A stretch of 64,000 bases of DNA from Diplolepis rosae (Eukaryota > Arthropoda > Insecta > Hymenoptera > Diplolepididae): positions 992,001-1,056,000 of the forward strand of contig JAPYXD010000391.1 of NCBI GenBank assembly GCA_030998225.1. The letters run 5' to 3'. Under the pieces are notes generated by a model, which was not told where the DNA came from, searched no databases, and saw only the letters and a list, made by a program, of their open reading frames with translations. Both the position numbers and the translations under genes were made by a program. The first letter of the stretch is position 1. The number at the start of each line of letters is the position of its first letter. Positions 48,463 through 59,300 of the stretch are shown here, piece by piece.

Positions 48463-48498
48463 CTGAAGAGGATGACATTTAGTCATCGAAACGTTGTC
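48463..48498 (+). ncRNA. Hammerhead-ribozyme-like motif at the Penelope-like 3' end
   Basis: CTGAAGA (48,463-48,469), one extra G, a 6-bp stem II GATGAC/GTCATC with loop ATTTA, GAAAC, loop GTT, then GTC. All invariant core positions (CUGANGA, GAAA, UH) are present. AC/GT forms the minimal two-pair stem III typical of hammerheads described in Penelope-like elements. Predicted cleavage follows GTC at 48,498. No strong stem I is visible in the flanks, so activity is uncertain. Confidence 0.55.
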
Positions 48499-48539
48499 AA
48501 GCTCAATAAATAAGGATTTCAATTTTACTTTTAGTATTA

Positions 48540-49009
48540 GTTTCGTTAAAATTGTGTTAGTTATATTCCTATTTATATGTTTCGTTCTATTAAGTATATC
48601 AAAATTATATTTTTTTGTATAAATATTGTTTGATAATTATATTATGAAGCTTCAAGAATTAAAAATAAATATATGTTAAGTAATCAGATAACTGTTGGAT
48701 GATTAATTTATGTACATATAACTTTTTTTAGTGCAGTATTCGCAAATGGCCGTAACTCTATTTTTCAAAGCTGCATAATTTTAAATAAACAAGCTCTAAT
48801 CTAAATTAAACAATGTTAGAACTTGTAGAAGAGTATTTAAAATAATGCTCTAAAATTTCATAAAATTTTATGACACATATCACAAATTATACTTTACATG
48901 AAAAAATCATAAAGAAAGGAATTTTTTTGGGCATAATTTTTTTCAACATTTTTTAAAGAAAACTTTTGTTATTAATTATTCTCAAGAGATTTCCTACATT
49001 TTACGTAAT
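48540..49009. other. No gene seen
   Basis: AT-rich spacer between the Penelope-like element and gene unit B. Confidence 0.5.
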
Positions 49010-49399
49010 CTTATATTCTCTTATTTATTTAATTTTCTTCTTTTTGAATTTTAGCATTTTTAGTCTTATCTCAGTTTAAACGAATGGAGCATGCGTTACG
49101 TAATATTTGGACAATACCCAATTGTTTAGAAAATCTTGTTTTGGCAACAATATAATCTTCCATTTATGAATTTTGTCTATGCAAGCAAAGAATGGATTTT
49201 AGATAAATCCTGTATTTTTCAGCTTCTTCCCTACATAATTTACATTTTAATAATCAGAAAATACTCAAACATTGAAAAATACATTTGAAAAAATACACCC
49301 AGAAAAAGATTCTGGTATGATCTAACAAAATCTGCTTAGATCAACCAAGATATGGTTGAATGAAATAAAATATTTGTTTGATTTAACCAAATCGTATCG

Positions 49400-49650
49400 C
49401 ACCCAGAAAACAGTTTCCTTGAATCAAAGAAACATTTATTTGATGAACGGTCAAAGAAAACATTTCTTTGAATTGAAGAAAGTTTTGCTCATGCAAAAAC
49501 ACTTTTTTTTAATGTAAACAAATCTATTTCTTTGGATCAAAGACAATTTTTTTGAGTTAGCAAAACTTTCTTTAATTCAAAGAAATTTTTGTTTTTTAAC
49601 CGTATATCAAAGAAAAGTTTCTTTGATTCACAGAAACTGTTTTCTCAGTG
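49400..49650. mobile_element. TA-MITE family 1, copy e (251 bp)
   Basis: CACCCAGAAAACAGTTTC to GAAACTGTTTTCTCAGTG. The flanking dinucleotide is CG here rather than TA, so the site may have mutated or the boundary be off by a base or two. Confidence 0.8.
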
Positions 49651-50476
49651 CGAAGCAAAACATCTTTGGTTGAATCAACCAAATTCTTTTTGTATTTTTG
49701 CAAAAATGCAAAATCAAGAATTCCATTTTTCAAACAAAATATGAGAAATACGAGAAAAACGTTAAGATGGAAAATTATTTGCCTGAATGAGGTCTAAACT
49801 TTTCATTGGGACATTTCTTGGCAGCATGTATATTTTATGTTTTGACTTTTAAAACACTATTGAAAATCAAGAATTCCATTTTTCAAACAAAATATGAGAA
49901 ATACGAGAAAAACGTTAAGATGGAAAATTATTTGCCTGAATGAGGTCTAAAATTTTCATTGTGACATTTCTTGGCAGCATGTATATTTTATGTTTTGACT
50001 TTTAAAACACTATTGTAAATCAAGATTTCCATTTTTTAACCAAAATGGTTAAGATACGAAATAAGTATTGAAATACAAAATCGTCTACTTAATTAAATTC
50101 TATGATTTTTTTTCCTTATTAAAATACTTGGAAGAAAATAAATTATTTTACTCATGTAATTCATTAGAAAATTACAGAAATTTAAATAAAATATCGAGCG
50201 CGAAACGTGAGTCATGATGAAAATGTGTTCCTTAAGGCTGATAGAGTCTTAAGCAAATTGAATTTTCTTTTTCATTTTAAATCAAAAAGTCTAGTAACTT
50301 TGTGAAAATATAATTTACATATATACAATATTATAAAATTTCAAATTAATTAGTTGAGTTTGAAATTTCTGCCAAGTCGAAAGTGTCTTTTTTTCCACAT
50401 AAAGATCTCAAAATCTTTTAATTATAAAATTTACTTAAGCTTCAGTATCAAATTACAAAAGCTAAAATTAAATGTA

Positions 50477-50724
50477 CACCCAGAAAACAGTTTCTTTGAA
50501 TCAAAGAAACATTTCATTCATATATGGTCAAAGAAAAAATTTCTTTAAATTTAAGAAAGTTTTGTTAATTCATAAAAATTTTCTTTGATCCAAAGAAATA
50601 GATTTGTTTACATTAAAGAAATTTTTTTTGAATTAACAAAACTTTCTTTAATTCAAAAATAAATTTTCTTTGTCCGTATATCAAAGAAATGTTTCTTTGA
50701 TTCAAAGAAACTGTTTTCTCAGTG
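50477..50724. mobile_element. TA-MITE family 1, copy f (248 bp)
   Basis: CACCCAGAAAACAGTTTC to GAAACTGTTTTCTCAGTG with TA on both sides (50,475-50,476 and after 50,724). Confidence 0.85.
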
Positions 50725-50859
50725 TAAGCTAAAAATATAAGATCAAGCGCCAAGCGCGACGACTGAATCGCGCGCCCCAGGCGCGCTAAAATTTGCGAGC
50801 TGGGCGCGAAACACGCGTTGAGAATGTGCCCGCCAACCGAGCAGAATTTTTATTATTCA

Positions 50860-50962
50860 ATACGTTGCTACGCATAAAATTTTAGAATAACAGGAACTTC
50901 TTGAGGCTACATAAACATCGAACATCTCTTCGAAAAAATCATTGTAAAACACAATCTTTAAA
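50860..50962 (+). promoter_or_regulatory. Promoter and 5'UTR of gene B
   Basis: TACGTTGCTACGCATAAAAT, then TTAGAATAACAGGAACTTCT, matches gene A closely. A weaker TATA-like TACATAAA at 50,907-50,914 sits 56 bases before the ATG, in register with the TATATAA of gene A. Confidence 0.65.
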
Positions 50963-53326
50963 ATGAAGCTGTTAATTATTGCACTCATTTTCCTTATCTC
51001 CATAACTCTCTTAAAAGGGAATTCAGAGAAATCAGTATTACCGCCAGCAGTGAGTTTCAATTTTCATTGATAAATCATGAATTAGAAGCTTACTTTTTTT
51101 CTTCACCCAGAAAAAAGTTTCTTTGATTTAAACAACATTTCTCTGATTCAAAAAAAATTTCTTTAAATCAAACAAATTTGCGCATTGCTATACGGCTAAA
51201 GAAAAGTTTCTTTGATTTAAAAAAATGTCTTGATTGTTTTTTTTCCTTTGAACTTAAGAAATTAATGTCTTGTGCAGTCGCATAGTACATACTTTATATG
51301 ACTCACAGAAATATTTTCTTTAATTTAAAGAAAAAATTTTTTTTGCTAAAAGATAATAAAATTAATTAAATTATTTCTCAAGTTTTTGCTAATACTGAAT
51401 TTGAAGCAAATGAATATTTTTTTAAATCAAATAAATAATATTAAAAAAATAATTTATTACATTTAAAAAAGGCTAAAAAGGTGATTTCTTAAAATCAAAT
51501 AAATTTATGTTTGTAGTAAAGGTGCTTTTACTTCGAATTGTAAAAATGAAGTTAAAAAAACAATTTCTTAAATTTAAATAAAACTTTTTTCTGGGTGGTC
51601 CTTAAACGAAAATTATAAATTCATTTTCATTCAAATTATATCTGAACTTAATTCAAATTTAATTAAATGTTGAGAATTTAAATTATTCAAGATTTTCATT
51701 GATTAACGATTTACAAAATAAAGATGTATTTTTCGTATAACGCATTTTATAGGAACCCGTTGTATCAGAATCGCCAAATACTGCGGCTGTGAGTTAAAAT
51801 TTTTATTAATAAAATCATAAAACGTCTATTCATGTAGAATATATTTTTCTAAAAGCAAATCGCTTAATTTTGGGGCTATTTGAATTATTTATAAAATTTA
51901 TTTGAAAATCATTTAATACCGATATTCAAATTAATTTAGCCTATTGTTGATTAATGACTTCTAAAGTAACCATGTTATCCATGTTTCGTTCTTTATAGGA
52001 AGAATATCCTGAAAATGTATCTCGAACTGTAAGTTTTCTTTATACTAATCGTTCAAATTAACCTTCATTTTCATCATATTTGAATTGAATTTGAATAATT
52101 ATATTTGAAATGAATAATTATACAGGGTGTCCCATTTTAATCGATAGATCTAAATATCCCCTAAAAAACGCCATTTGCAAAAAATGGTTTTGACCAAAAT
52201 TGTCAAGGACAGTGGGGGGAATTTATATGTACTCATGACCTTGACCTTTAGATCAATTTTCGAGGTCATTTGAAGGTCAAGACCATTTTTTAAAAGGGAA
52301 ACCCCTACTTTTGACACCGGATTCGAAAAGAACAGGAAATTTTACGTTAGAAACGATATTTTAAGATTTTTTATTGTGACCTTGAAAAGGTACAGTCATG
52401 GTCAAAATGTTAAAAAGTCCTCAGATTTTGAGGCCGATGTCAATTTTTTTCAGTGGAATCTAGTGATTAGTGTTTGGAGGCACTATAAATATTTAATAGA
52501 GAAGCTGAAAATAATCTAAACACCTTGTACTTACTTTTAGGGTTACCCGAAAACAACGGCGTGGAACGAGTAAGTTCTGTTCCCTTTGGGGAGCTTGTAA
52601 GCGCTTGATTATCGTGAGTCCCCTTGCCTCTCACGTTTTGGGTGCGTTTAACGTACATTATTCCCAAACACCTCCGAAATTCTAATAAACAGCTGCTAAG
52701 CACTTTTTAACAATTTGACCTTGATTTTACTTTCTCAAGGTCACAATAACAGATTTAAAAATATCATTTCTGACGTAAAATTTTCTGGTCTTTTCGAATC
52801 CGATGTCAAAAATAGGGTTTACAGTTTAAAAAATGGTCTTGACCTTCAAATGACCTCGAAAATTTATCTGAAGGTCAAGGTCATGAGTACAGATGTTTGA
52901 CCCCCACTGTCCTTGACAAATTTGGTCAAAATTATTTTTTTGTATGTGGCGTATTTTAGGGGATATTTAGATCTATCGATTAAAATGGGACACCCTGTAT
53001 ATTGATAATTATAATTACTTGAGCCTTTTTTTAATGAAGAAGACGATAAAGATCGTCTGTTAATTTCGTTTAAATGTAAATTTTTCAAAAATGTTTCCAG
53101 TTAAGTGTGAATGCCGATAAATCTTTCAATTATTTTCAACATTTTTACTAAAAAGTAGTTAACAGACGTGCTTTATTGTCTTTTTTTACGTTTCTTAAAT
53201 TAAAAAAAAAATTATTTGTAAATTAGGAAAGTTATCTTGCATGAGGAAATTAACGTATAATTTAGTCACGTGTACCCAGAAATTTTTTTTTATTTGAATT
53301 CAAAAAATCATCTTTTCAGCTTCATT

Positions 53327-53357
<31 letters not shown>

Positions 53358-56300
53358 GTGAGGAGGAAAAATGGCAAAATCTTTTATAGACGTTGTACAG
53401 GACTCTCCTAGGACGGGTCTAGGCATACCTGTTAAAACCAGAAAACCCCCTCTCTCGAACCAATACACCACCCGCGGAACCGCCTTTCGGCTTTAAACTT
53501 CACGGGTGGTTGGTTCCATTAAAGTCGCGTACGACTCTTCCGTCATCCGTTCGCTCGGAACTTCCACCCGCGGCCACACGCCCACTAGGATAACCGACCA
53601 GCCGCGCCACCCAGGGGAGAAACAAACAGATTCCTCCCCCGAACGACGCGGACAGTCAAGTCTACCCGAGACGCAGGACCGCGGGTGCAGGCCCCGATGC
53701 GATTTCTACTGGCCCTCCCCGTTGTTTCGCTCCCGACGCCCATCAAGTTCTCTCGTCTTCATCACAAGTGTGACGAATGACTCGATGAGCGTCCAGAACC
53801 GCTCAGACTGGAGCATGAGGGGGACCATCGTGTCAGGAGTAAGTTCGGAACCCACCGCCTGACCGAGGACCCCCTAGCCACACCCCATTTTGCGCAGACG
53901 AAGAGTGCGTGCTCTGCGTTATCCAACGGGGAATCGCAGTAGCAACACGTCTCCTCGTCTCTCTTCTTAAAGCGCCTCAGGTACGCGTTAAAACAGCCAT
54001 GGCCCGAGAGCGCTTGTGCCAAGTAAAAGCCGACTTCCCCGTGCTTTCTGTTCAGCCAGGTGGCGAGCTCCGGGATCAGGCGGTAGGTCCATCTCCCTGT
54101 CTGCTCACCATGCCATCTCATCTGCCATTTCTCGACGAGTCTGCGCCTTCCATCCTTGCGGATGGCCTCCTTCGCGCGAGCGATTTCCTGCAGGTCGGCG
54201 CAGGTAAGCTCCTTGCGAAGCTGAAAGGTTTCCTGCCTTTCCTCCGCCAATAAATCTATTGGCGGGACGCTCGCCAGGACCAGCACAGCGCTCGTCGAGA
54301 TAGTTCTATATGCCGAAACTATTCTCAGCGCGACAAGTCTCTGCGCCGAGAACAGCTTCTTCTGAATAGCATGGTTTTGCAAGGCATTGGCCCAGACCGG
54401 AGCTGCATAAAGCAGCTTCGAATGGACCACGCTCGCCACCAATCTTCTTTTCGCTTCCCTGGGTCCACCAATGTTTGGCATAAGCCGGGCCAAGTTTGCT
54501 CCACATTGGATGGCTTTGGTGGCTGCGATCTTTAGGTGTTCGCCAAAGCTAAGCCTACGATCCAGCTGCACCCCCAGGTACTTAATGCTTGTTTTCCACT
54601 CGACTTCATGCTCTCCGAGAACGATCCTCGGGTATTCGAAGGATCTCCTGTCCGTAACGAGCAAAGCCTCGGTTTTCTCAGGGGCCATTTTAAGACCTCT
54701 GCCATCCAACCAGCGCTTCGCTCGCCACAGACTTTCATTGATCCTCAGCTCTAGGATTCCGACGTCGTCAGCGGCGCACACGACAAGTGCGTCATCCGCG
54801 AAGCCGACGATGCTCGTTCCAGCAGGCAGGTCCATGCGCAGGAAATCGTCGTACATGACGTTCCAAACGAGTGGACCCACCCGCGACCCTTGAGGGGCGC
54901 CACATGTCATCTCCTCCTTGAGAGACCATTTGTCGCCCTCATATATCACCCACCTGTCGCTCAGATAGTCATCTATCATTCGCAACAGGTAGTCTGGAAC
55001 CTTCTTCCGCACCATCGCCTCGATGCAGATGTTCCATCTCGCGGTATTGAACGCATTGCGTATGTCAATGCTAATCAACGCACAGAATCCCTTACGCTTA
55101 CCAGTTCCTTTTCTTGCATTTGTGGCGATGTTAACCACAGCTTGGATGGCGTCCACAGTGGACCTGCCTTTCCTGAATCCGAACTGGTTTTCCGAGAGCC
55201 CGTTCTCCCCGACCAAGAGAGCCTGAAGCCGTTGTAGAATCAACTCCTCCAGAAGCTTCCCCATTGTATCCAATAGGCATATTGGTCTATACGACGAGGC
55301 AACCCCTAGAGGTTTGTTGCCCTTCCTCAGCAGGACCAACCTCTGCTTCTTCCAATCTGCGAAGAACCTCCCCTCCCGAAGACAGGAGTTAAAGGCTTCT
55401 AGGAGGATCTCTGGGTACGCCCCGATCACCTCTTTGAGGATCTCGTTCGGCACCCCGTCGATACCCGGCGCTGTATTTGCCTTAAGCCTTCCACCCGCTC
55501 TCTTTAGTTCTTCGAGAGTGAACAGTTCTTCGCGCCGGACCACGCAGGAACTTCGGTCCTGTCTTTGGAACGACTCCACGTGTGGAAACAAGCTACGCAC
55601 AATGTACTGGACTCGATCGGGATTATCCAGGCCCGGGGTCTTTCTTCTAGCCACCAATCTCTTGGTGACTATTTTGAAGGCGAGACCCCATGGGTCCTTC
55701 TCGACCTCACCGATCAAGTCTTTCCAGCATTGAAGTCGGCTTTTCTTTATGCCTCGCCTCAAAGCTGTTTTTGCCCTTTTCCATGCCTCGTGCAGCGTAG
55801 CATCCCCCTTTGAACGGGTGAATTTTCGCCGCGCTGCGAGGCATTCTCGACGTAGGGCTGCCAATTGGTTGTTCCACCAGTACATCGAACCCTTGGCTTG
55901 CCTGCGCTCACGGCGAGGCATCGAGTAGTCGCAAGCCGCGACCACCTTCTGCCTCACCGAGCGCACAGCAGCTTCAAACGACCCAGCAGGGCAGACCCAA
56001 CCAAGCTCATCGATGAGCCTGATTTTTTCGAGGTGTTTGCGAAGTCTTTCCCTGCTGAGTCGTCTCGTGTTCCAGGAGGGGCTCCTTCCTTCGCCGCCCC
56101 TACCCTTATCCACCGCCTGACACCGTTGTTCTAGTGTGAATTCGATGCACCGGTGGTCACTCAAGGTTATTACCTCGAGTACCGACCAGTCGCTTATCCT
56201 TGAAGCGAGGCGAGGTGCGGCAATTGTGAGATCAATTATTGACCCCCCCGCTCCTCGTCTGAACGTAAATTCCCCGCCCTGATTCAAGACGATCAGTTCG

Positions 56301-59300
56301 TTCCTAGCGACCATCTCGCCAACCAAGATTCCCCTCCTATCTAGGCGGGCTTCACCCCACTCGGGCGACTTACTGTTGAAGTCCCCCCCTATGAGGGATC
56401 GCCCGATGGCCTCACGGAGGCTTTCCTCAAGGAGGAGGATCTGGGTCTCAAAGACATCGAAGGGATCGCCGGGGGAGAAGTAGCAGCTGTACACACGCAC
56501 ACCCGCCACCTCCACCCAGACGAACCCCGCGTCGGTCTCCAGGAAGTCCCCGACGCCCAAATCAGGGTTACAAACAAGGATGCCGGCCCTCCTTGATGCA
56601 TCCTGATACCAAGCAGAGTTATCGGACCACTTGTACTGCTCACTAATGAGCAGCACATCAGCCCCCTCTCCCTGGCAGTCTGCATCAGGAGGTCCTGGGC
56701 ATCCTTCCCCTTCCGAGGTTGAGCTGCAGGAACTTCAATTCCTGCCTCTCAACCTCCGAAGCTCTTCCCGGAAGACCGGGCAGGAGCCGCTCCCCGACAC
56801 ATGGGCGACATCTTTGTCGCCCCTGTCTGCGCATGATAGGCACCTTGGTGGCGCCTTACAGGTCCCGGCCAAGGGTCCCGTGGCGCCGCATCTCCAACAG
56901 GCGTTTTTCCTGTCGGGGTTGCTGCAGCCCCGGGACCCGTGGCCGTACCCAAGGCACCTGAAGCAGCGGGCGACTTCCAGGTGCTCGCGAATGCGGCACT
57001 CTACCCACCCGATCCTCAACTTACCTAGCTGATGCAGACGCGCGGCGTCTGCCTCAGCTAGCCGGATCACTGCAGTCTTCACCCCACCAAAGCGGGTGAA
57101 GAGCCTGCAGGACCCCTCAAAAGCTGGTCTGCCCAATGCCAAGCAGAGGGCAGACACAACCTCTTCTTTTTCAACGGTCTCGTCGAGGTCCCTAATTTCG
57201 AGGGACATCGTCGAGACCAGGGCTGAAATTTGCGCCCTTTCCCCGACCGCCAGGTCGAGCTCCTTTCGGAAGGCCGAAACGTCTCCCCCCTTTTTGAGGA
57301 CCAAAAGGACTTCTTCCTTCCTGGTCCTCCGGATAGACAGGACCTCAAGTCCTGCCTTCTGGGGGTCGACCTTCGCCTTCATTTCCCTCAAGATGTCGGC
57401 GTAGGACTGGCCGTCCTTCGCCGACACCTTGATGGCGTCGCCCGACCTCGCGGCCGGGGAGCGCCTCGGCAACTTTCCCTTTTTTTTGTGTTCCTGCGCA
57501 GAGGGCACAGGAACCTCTTTCTTCTTCTTTTTTTTTTTTCTTCTTCTTCTCCACCAGCTGCCATTCCCCATCCTTTTTCGGGGTCTGGCCTCTGGTGGCC
57601 GCAGCATAGGACGGCGATATGCCGCCCTTCCCTTTCTTGGGAAGCCGATCTTCGGGGGGAGAAGGAGCAACCCTCTTCTCCCCCTTTGTCAGCTTCTTGG
57701 GGGTATCTCCCAGAGACGCAGAGCGCAGTCTCCGGAAGATACCCATCTTTTTTGAGGCGGGGTGGGATTCCAGCTTCTTCTGGATTTCCATCCCGCTTTC
57801 TACAAGACATTTGTGGGTGTTGAGCATTCCGCTCAACACCTCTGATGCCTCGTTAACACTGTCCTTTACGTGGCCAGGGTTATTTCTCAGCATACCCTGC
57901 TGGATGACACTGAGAGCCCTGGCCAACTTTTCCATCTTTGTGCTTTGCTCCTTCAGGAGCTGAAGGACGTCTTTCCATCCCTCAGCCCCTGGAGAAGTGT
58001 GTGAGGACGTATCTGACGCCTTCACCTCTTCACCTCCTTTATTTTTTAAAACATTCATATTAAAACTGTCGTGTCTTAAGACGGTTCGCCCATCATGGGA
58101 GCCCTACCGCGGTAGGGCTACTATCCCCGCCTATATGGATCCCTAGTTATGTGCGCCGAAACCGAGAAGCGGCTTATCGGATGGTCGATCCTATCGGCAC
58201 ATTAGATGAAACTAGTAAAAGGTTACGGGATAGGCCCGCGCCATAATGATGCTAAAGGTTTAACGTCACCCCTATCGACCGAGCGGTGCCGAGTCCGCCC
58301 CGACACCTGACCCGGACTTCAGGCTAGACGGTGTGCGATTTATCCTACGCAGCGTCGGATATAAGGAAATACTGACCAGGTAATCCTTCATTCCTGCGCC
58401 CGGACGTCCATGATTTCAACCCCGACATTGGCTCCAGACAGTAGGATCGTGAGCGGTTTTCCCAGATTAACATGTGGTTTCACGGGATCTTTGCCCTTCG
58501 CGGTCGAACACCGGAGGGACTTACGGTTACCCATATTACTTCCACAGAGGTGAGGTACTGACATCGCGTCCTACCCTGGTCGAGAGGCTACTACTCCTCC
58601 CTTGGCTAGTCTATCGGGAATATCCACCAGGCGCCGGCCGCAGCCTCATTCACTCAGCGTCCCATTCATTCTGGTGTGTGTGGGTGTCGGTGTCGTGCAT
58701 GTGATTGTGGTGTGACCGCAAGAGCGCACGCGGGAAGTTCAGCGTCATCGCCGCATACGCATTTGGGGCGATACCCCGATTAAGGGGCCCCCCGCATTCA
58801 CTCCGTGTACGTTCATTCGGCATCAAGAGACCTGTTCAAGGTCCCCTGATGCTTTCGCTCCACACCGCGTCCTCACGCGCCTGAAAGTCGCAGAACAACC
58901 GTCGTGGCACGTGCGCCCGGCAGGCCCATCACTAGGGAAAAGCCCGTCTATAGGGCTCCCTTGGCAGCCATCCTGACGGCAACAGCCCTACTGCTGGCAG
59001 AGTCCTTGCGGCTACTACCCTTGGTGGGCTGCAGGACGCGTCTGATCCGTGCTTGGACTCATGCGTTCACCTCGGCGAGACCCTGCCCGCCCACAGAACG
59101 CTCTCTTAGTTGTTAGGTGTGTTGTGTTTAGTGTCGCTGTAATGTGTTGTGTCATGTTGTTGTCTGTGTGCCCCCTCCTCCTTTCTCATCCGGGCTTGGG
59201 ACCGGCAATGGCGGAGTTCAGCTTCATTCCTTCAATCCGAAGTAAAAACACCTTTGGGACAAATTATTTGATTTTAAGAAATAACAGTTTTAGCCTTTTT

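Larger units (their letters stand above)
45010..48530 (+). mobile_element. Penelope-like retroelement, decayed, with nested insertions
   Basis: Contains a reverse transcriptase frame (45,368-46,666), a frameshifted GIY-YIG part (to about 47,335), AT-rich 3' sequence and a hammerhead-like motif (48,463-48,498). It is interrupted by a family-1 MITE (45,123-45,332) and a 549-bp TIR element (47,362-47,910). The 5' piece 45,012-45,120 may hold more of its coding sequence (a frame reading KSWKSTIDLHTRPLP). The outer boundaries are estimates. It lies between gene units A and B. Confidence 0.75.
49010..50860. repeat. 5' part of gene unit B, with repeat insertions
   Basis: 49,010-49,340 aligns with 36,250-36,570 of unit A. 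49,690-50,040 has two near-identical units of about 170 bp (GAATTCCATTTTTCAAACAA, ATTATTTGCCTGAATGAGGT). 50,195-50,260 and 50,735-50,845 carry the GC-rich GCGCG palindromes. These are reverse-oriented relatives of the interior of the 40.9-42.8 kb TIR element. Confidence 0.6.
53331..59216 (-). mobile_element. R1-clade non-LTR retrotransposon, full length (5.9 kb)
   Basis: Minus-strand element with a 5'UTR of about 1.16 kb (59,216-58,059), ORF1 (gag-like), overlapping ORF2 (endonuclease-reverse transcriptase), a 3'UTR of about 350 bp and a 27-base poly(A) tail (53,357-53,331). It is flanked by an exact 16-bp target duplication. It is GC-rich in AT-rich DNA. The identical duplication, near-intact ORFs and long tail argue for a recent insertion. 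It lies in intron 3 of gene B, antisense to the gene. R1-clade membership rests on the AP-type endonuclease, the RT motifs, the C-terminal CCHC and the overlapping two-ORF plan. The site is not rDNA, so it is not R1 itself; a TRAS/Waldo-like relative is possible. Confidence 0.9.

Noticed and set aside
56389..57823. Multiple long plus- and minus-strand frames in 53.5-59.3 kb as separate genes
   Set aside because: They are antisense or alternate frames of the GC-rich LINE; only the ORF1 and ORF2 frames carry domain motifs.
53331..59216. The LINE being R1 itself, inserted in 28S rDNA
   Set aside because: The target is a MITE inside an intron, there is no rDNA flank, and the duplication is a non-rDNA 16-mer.
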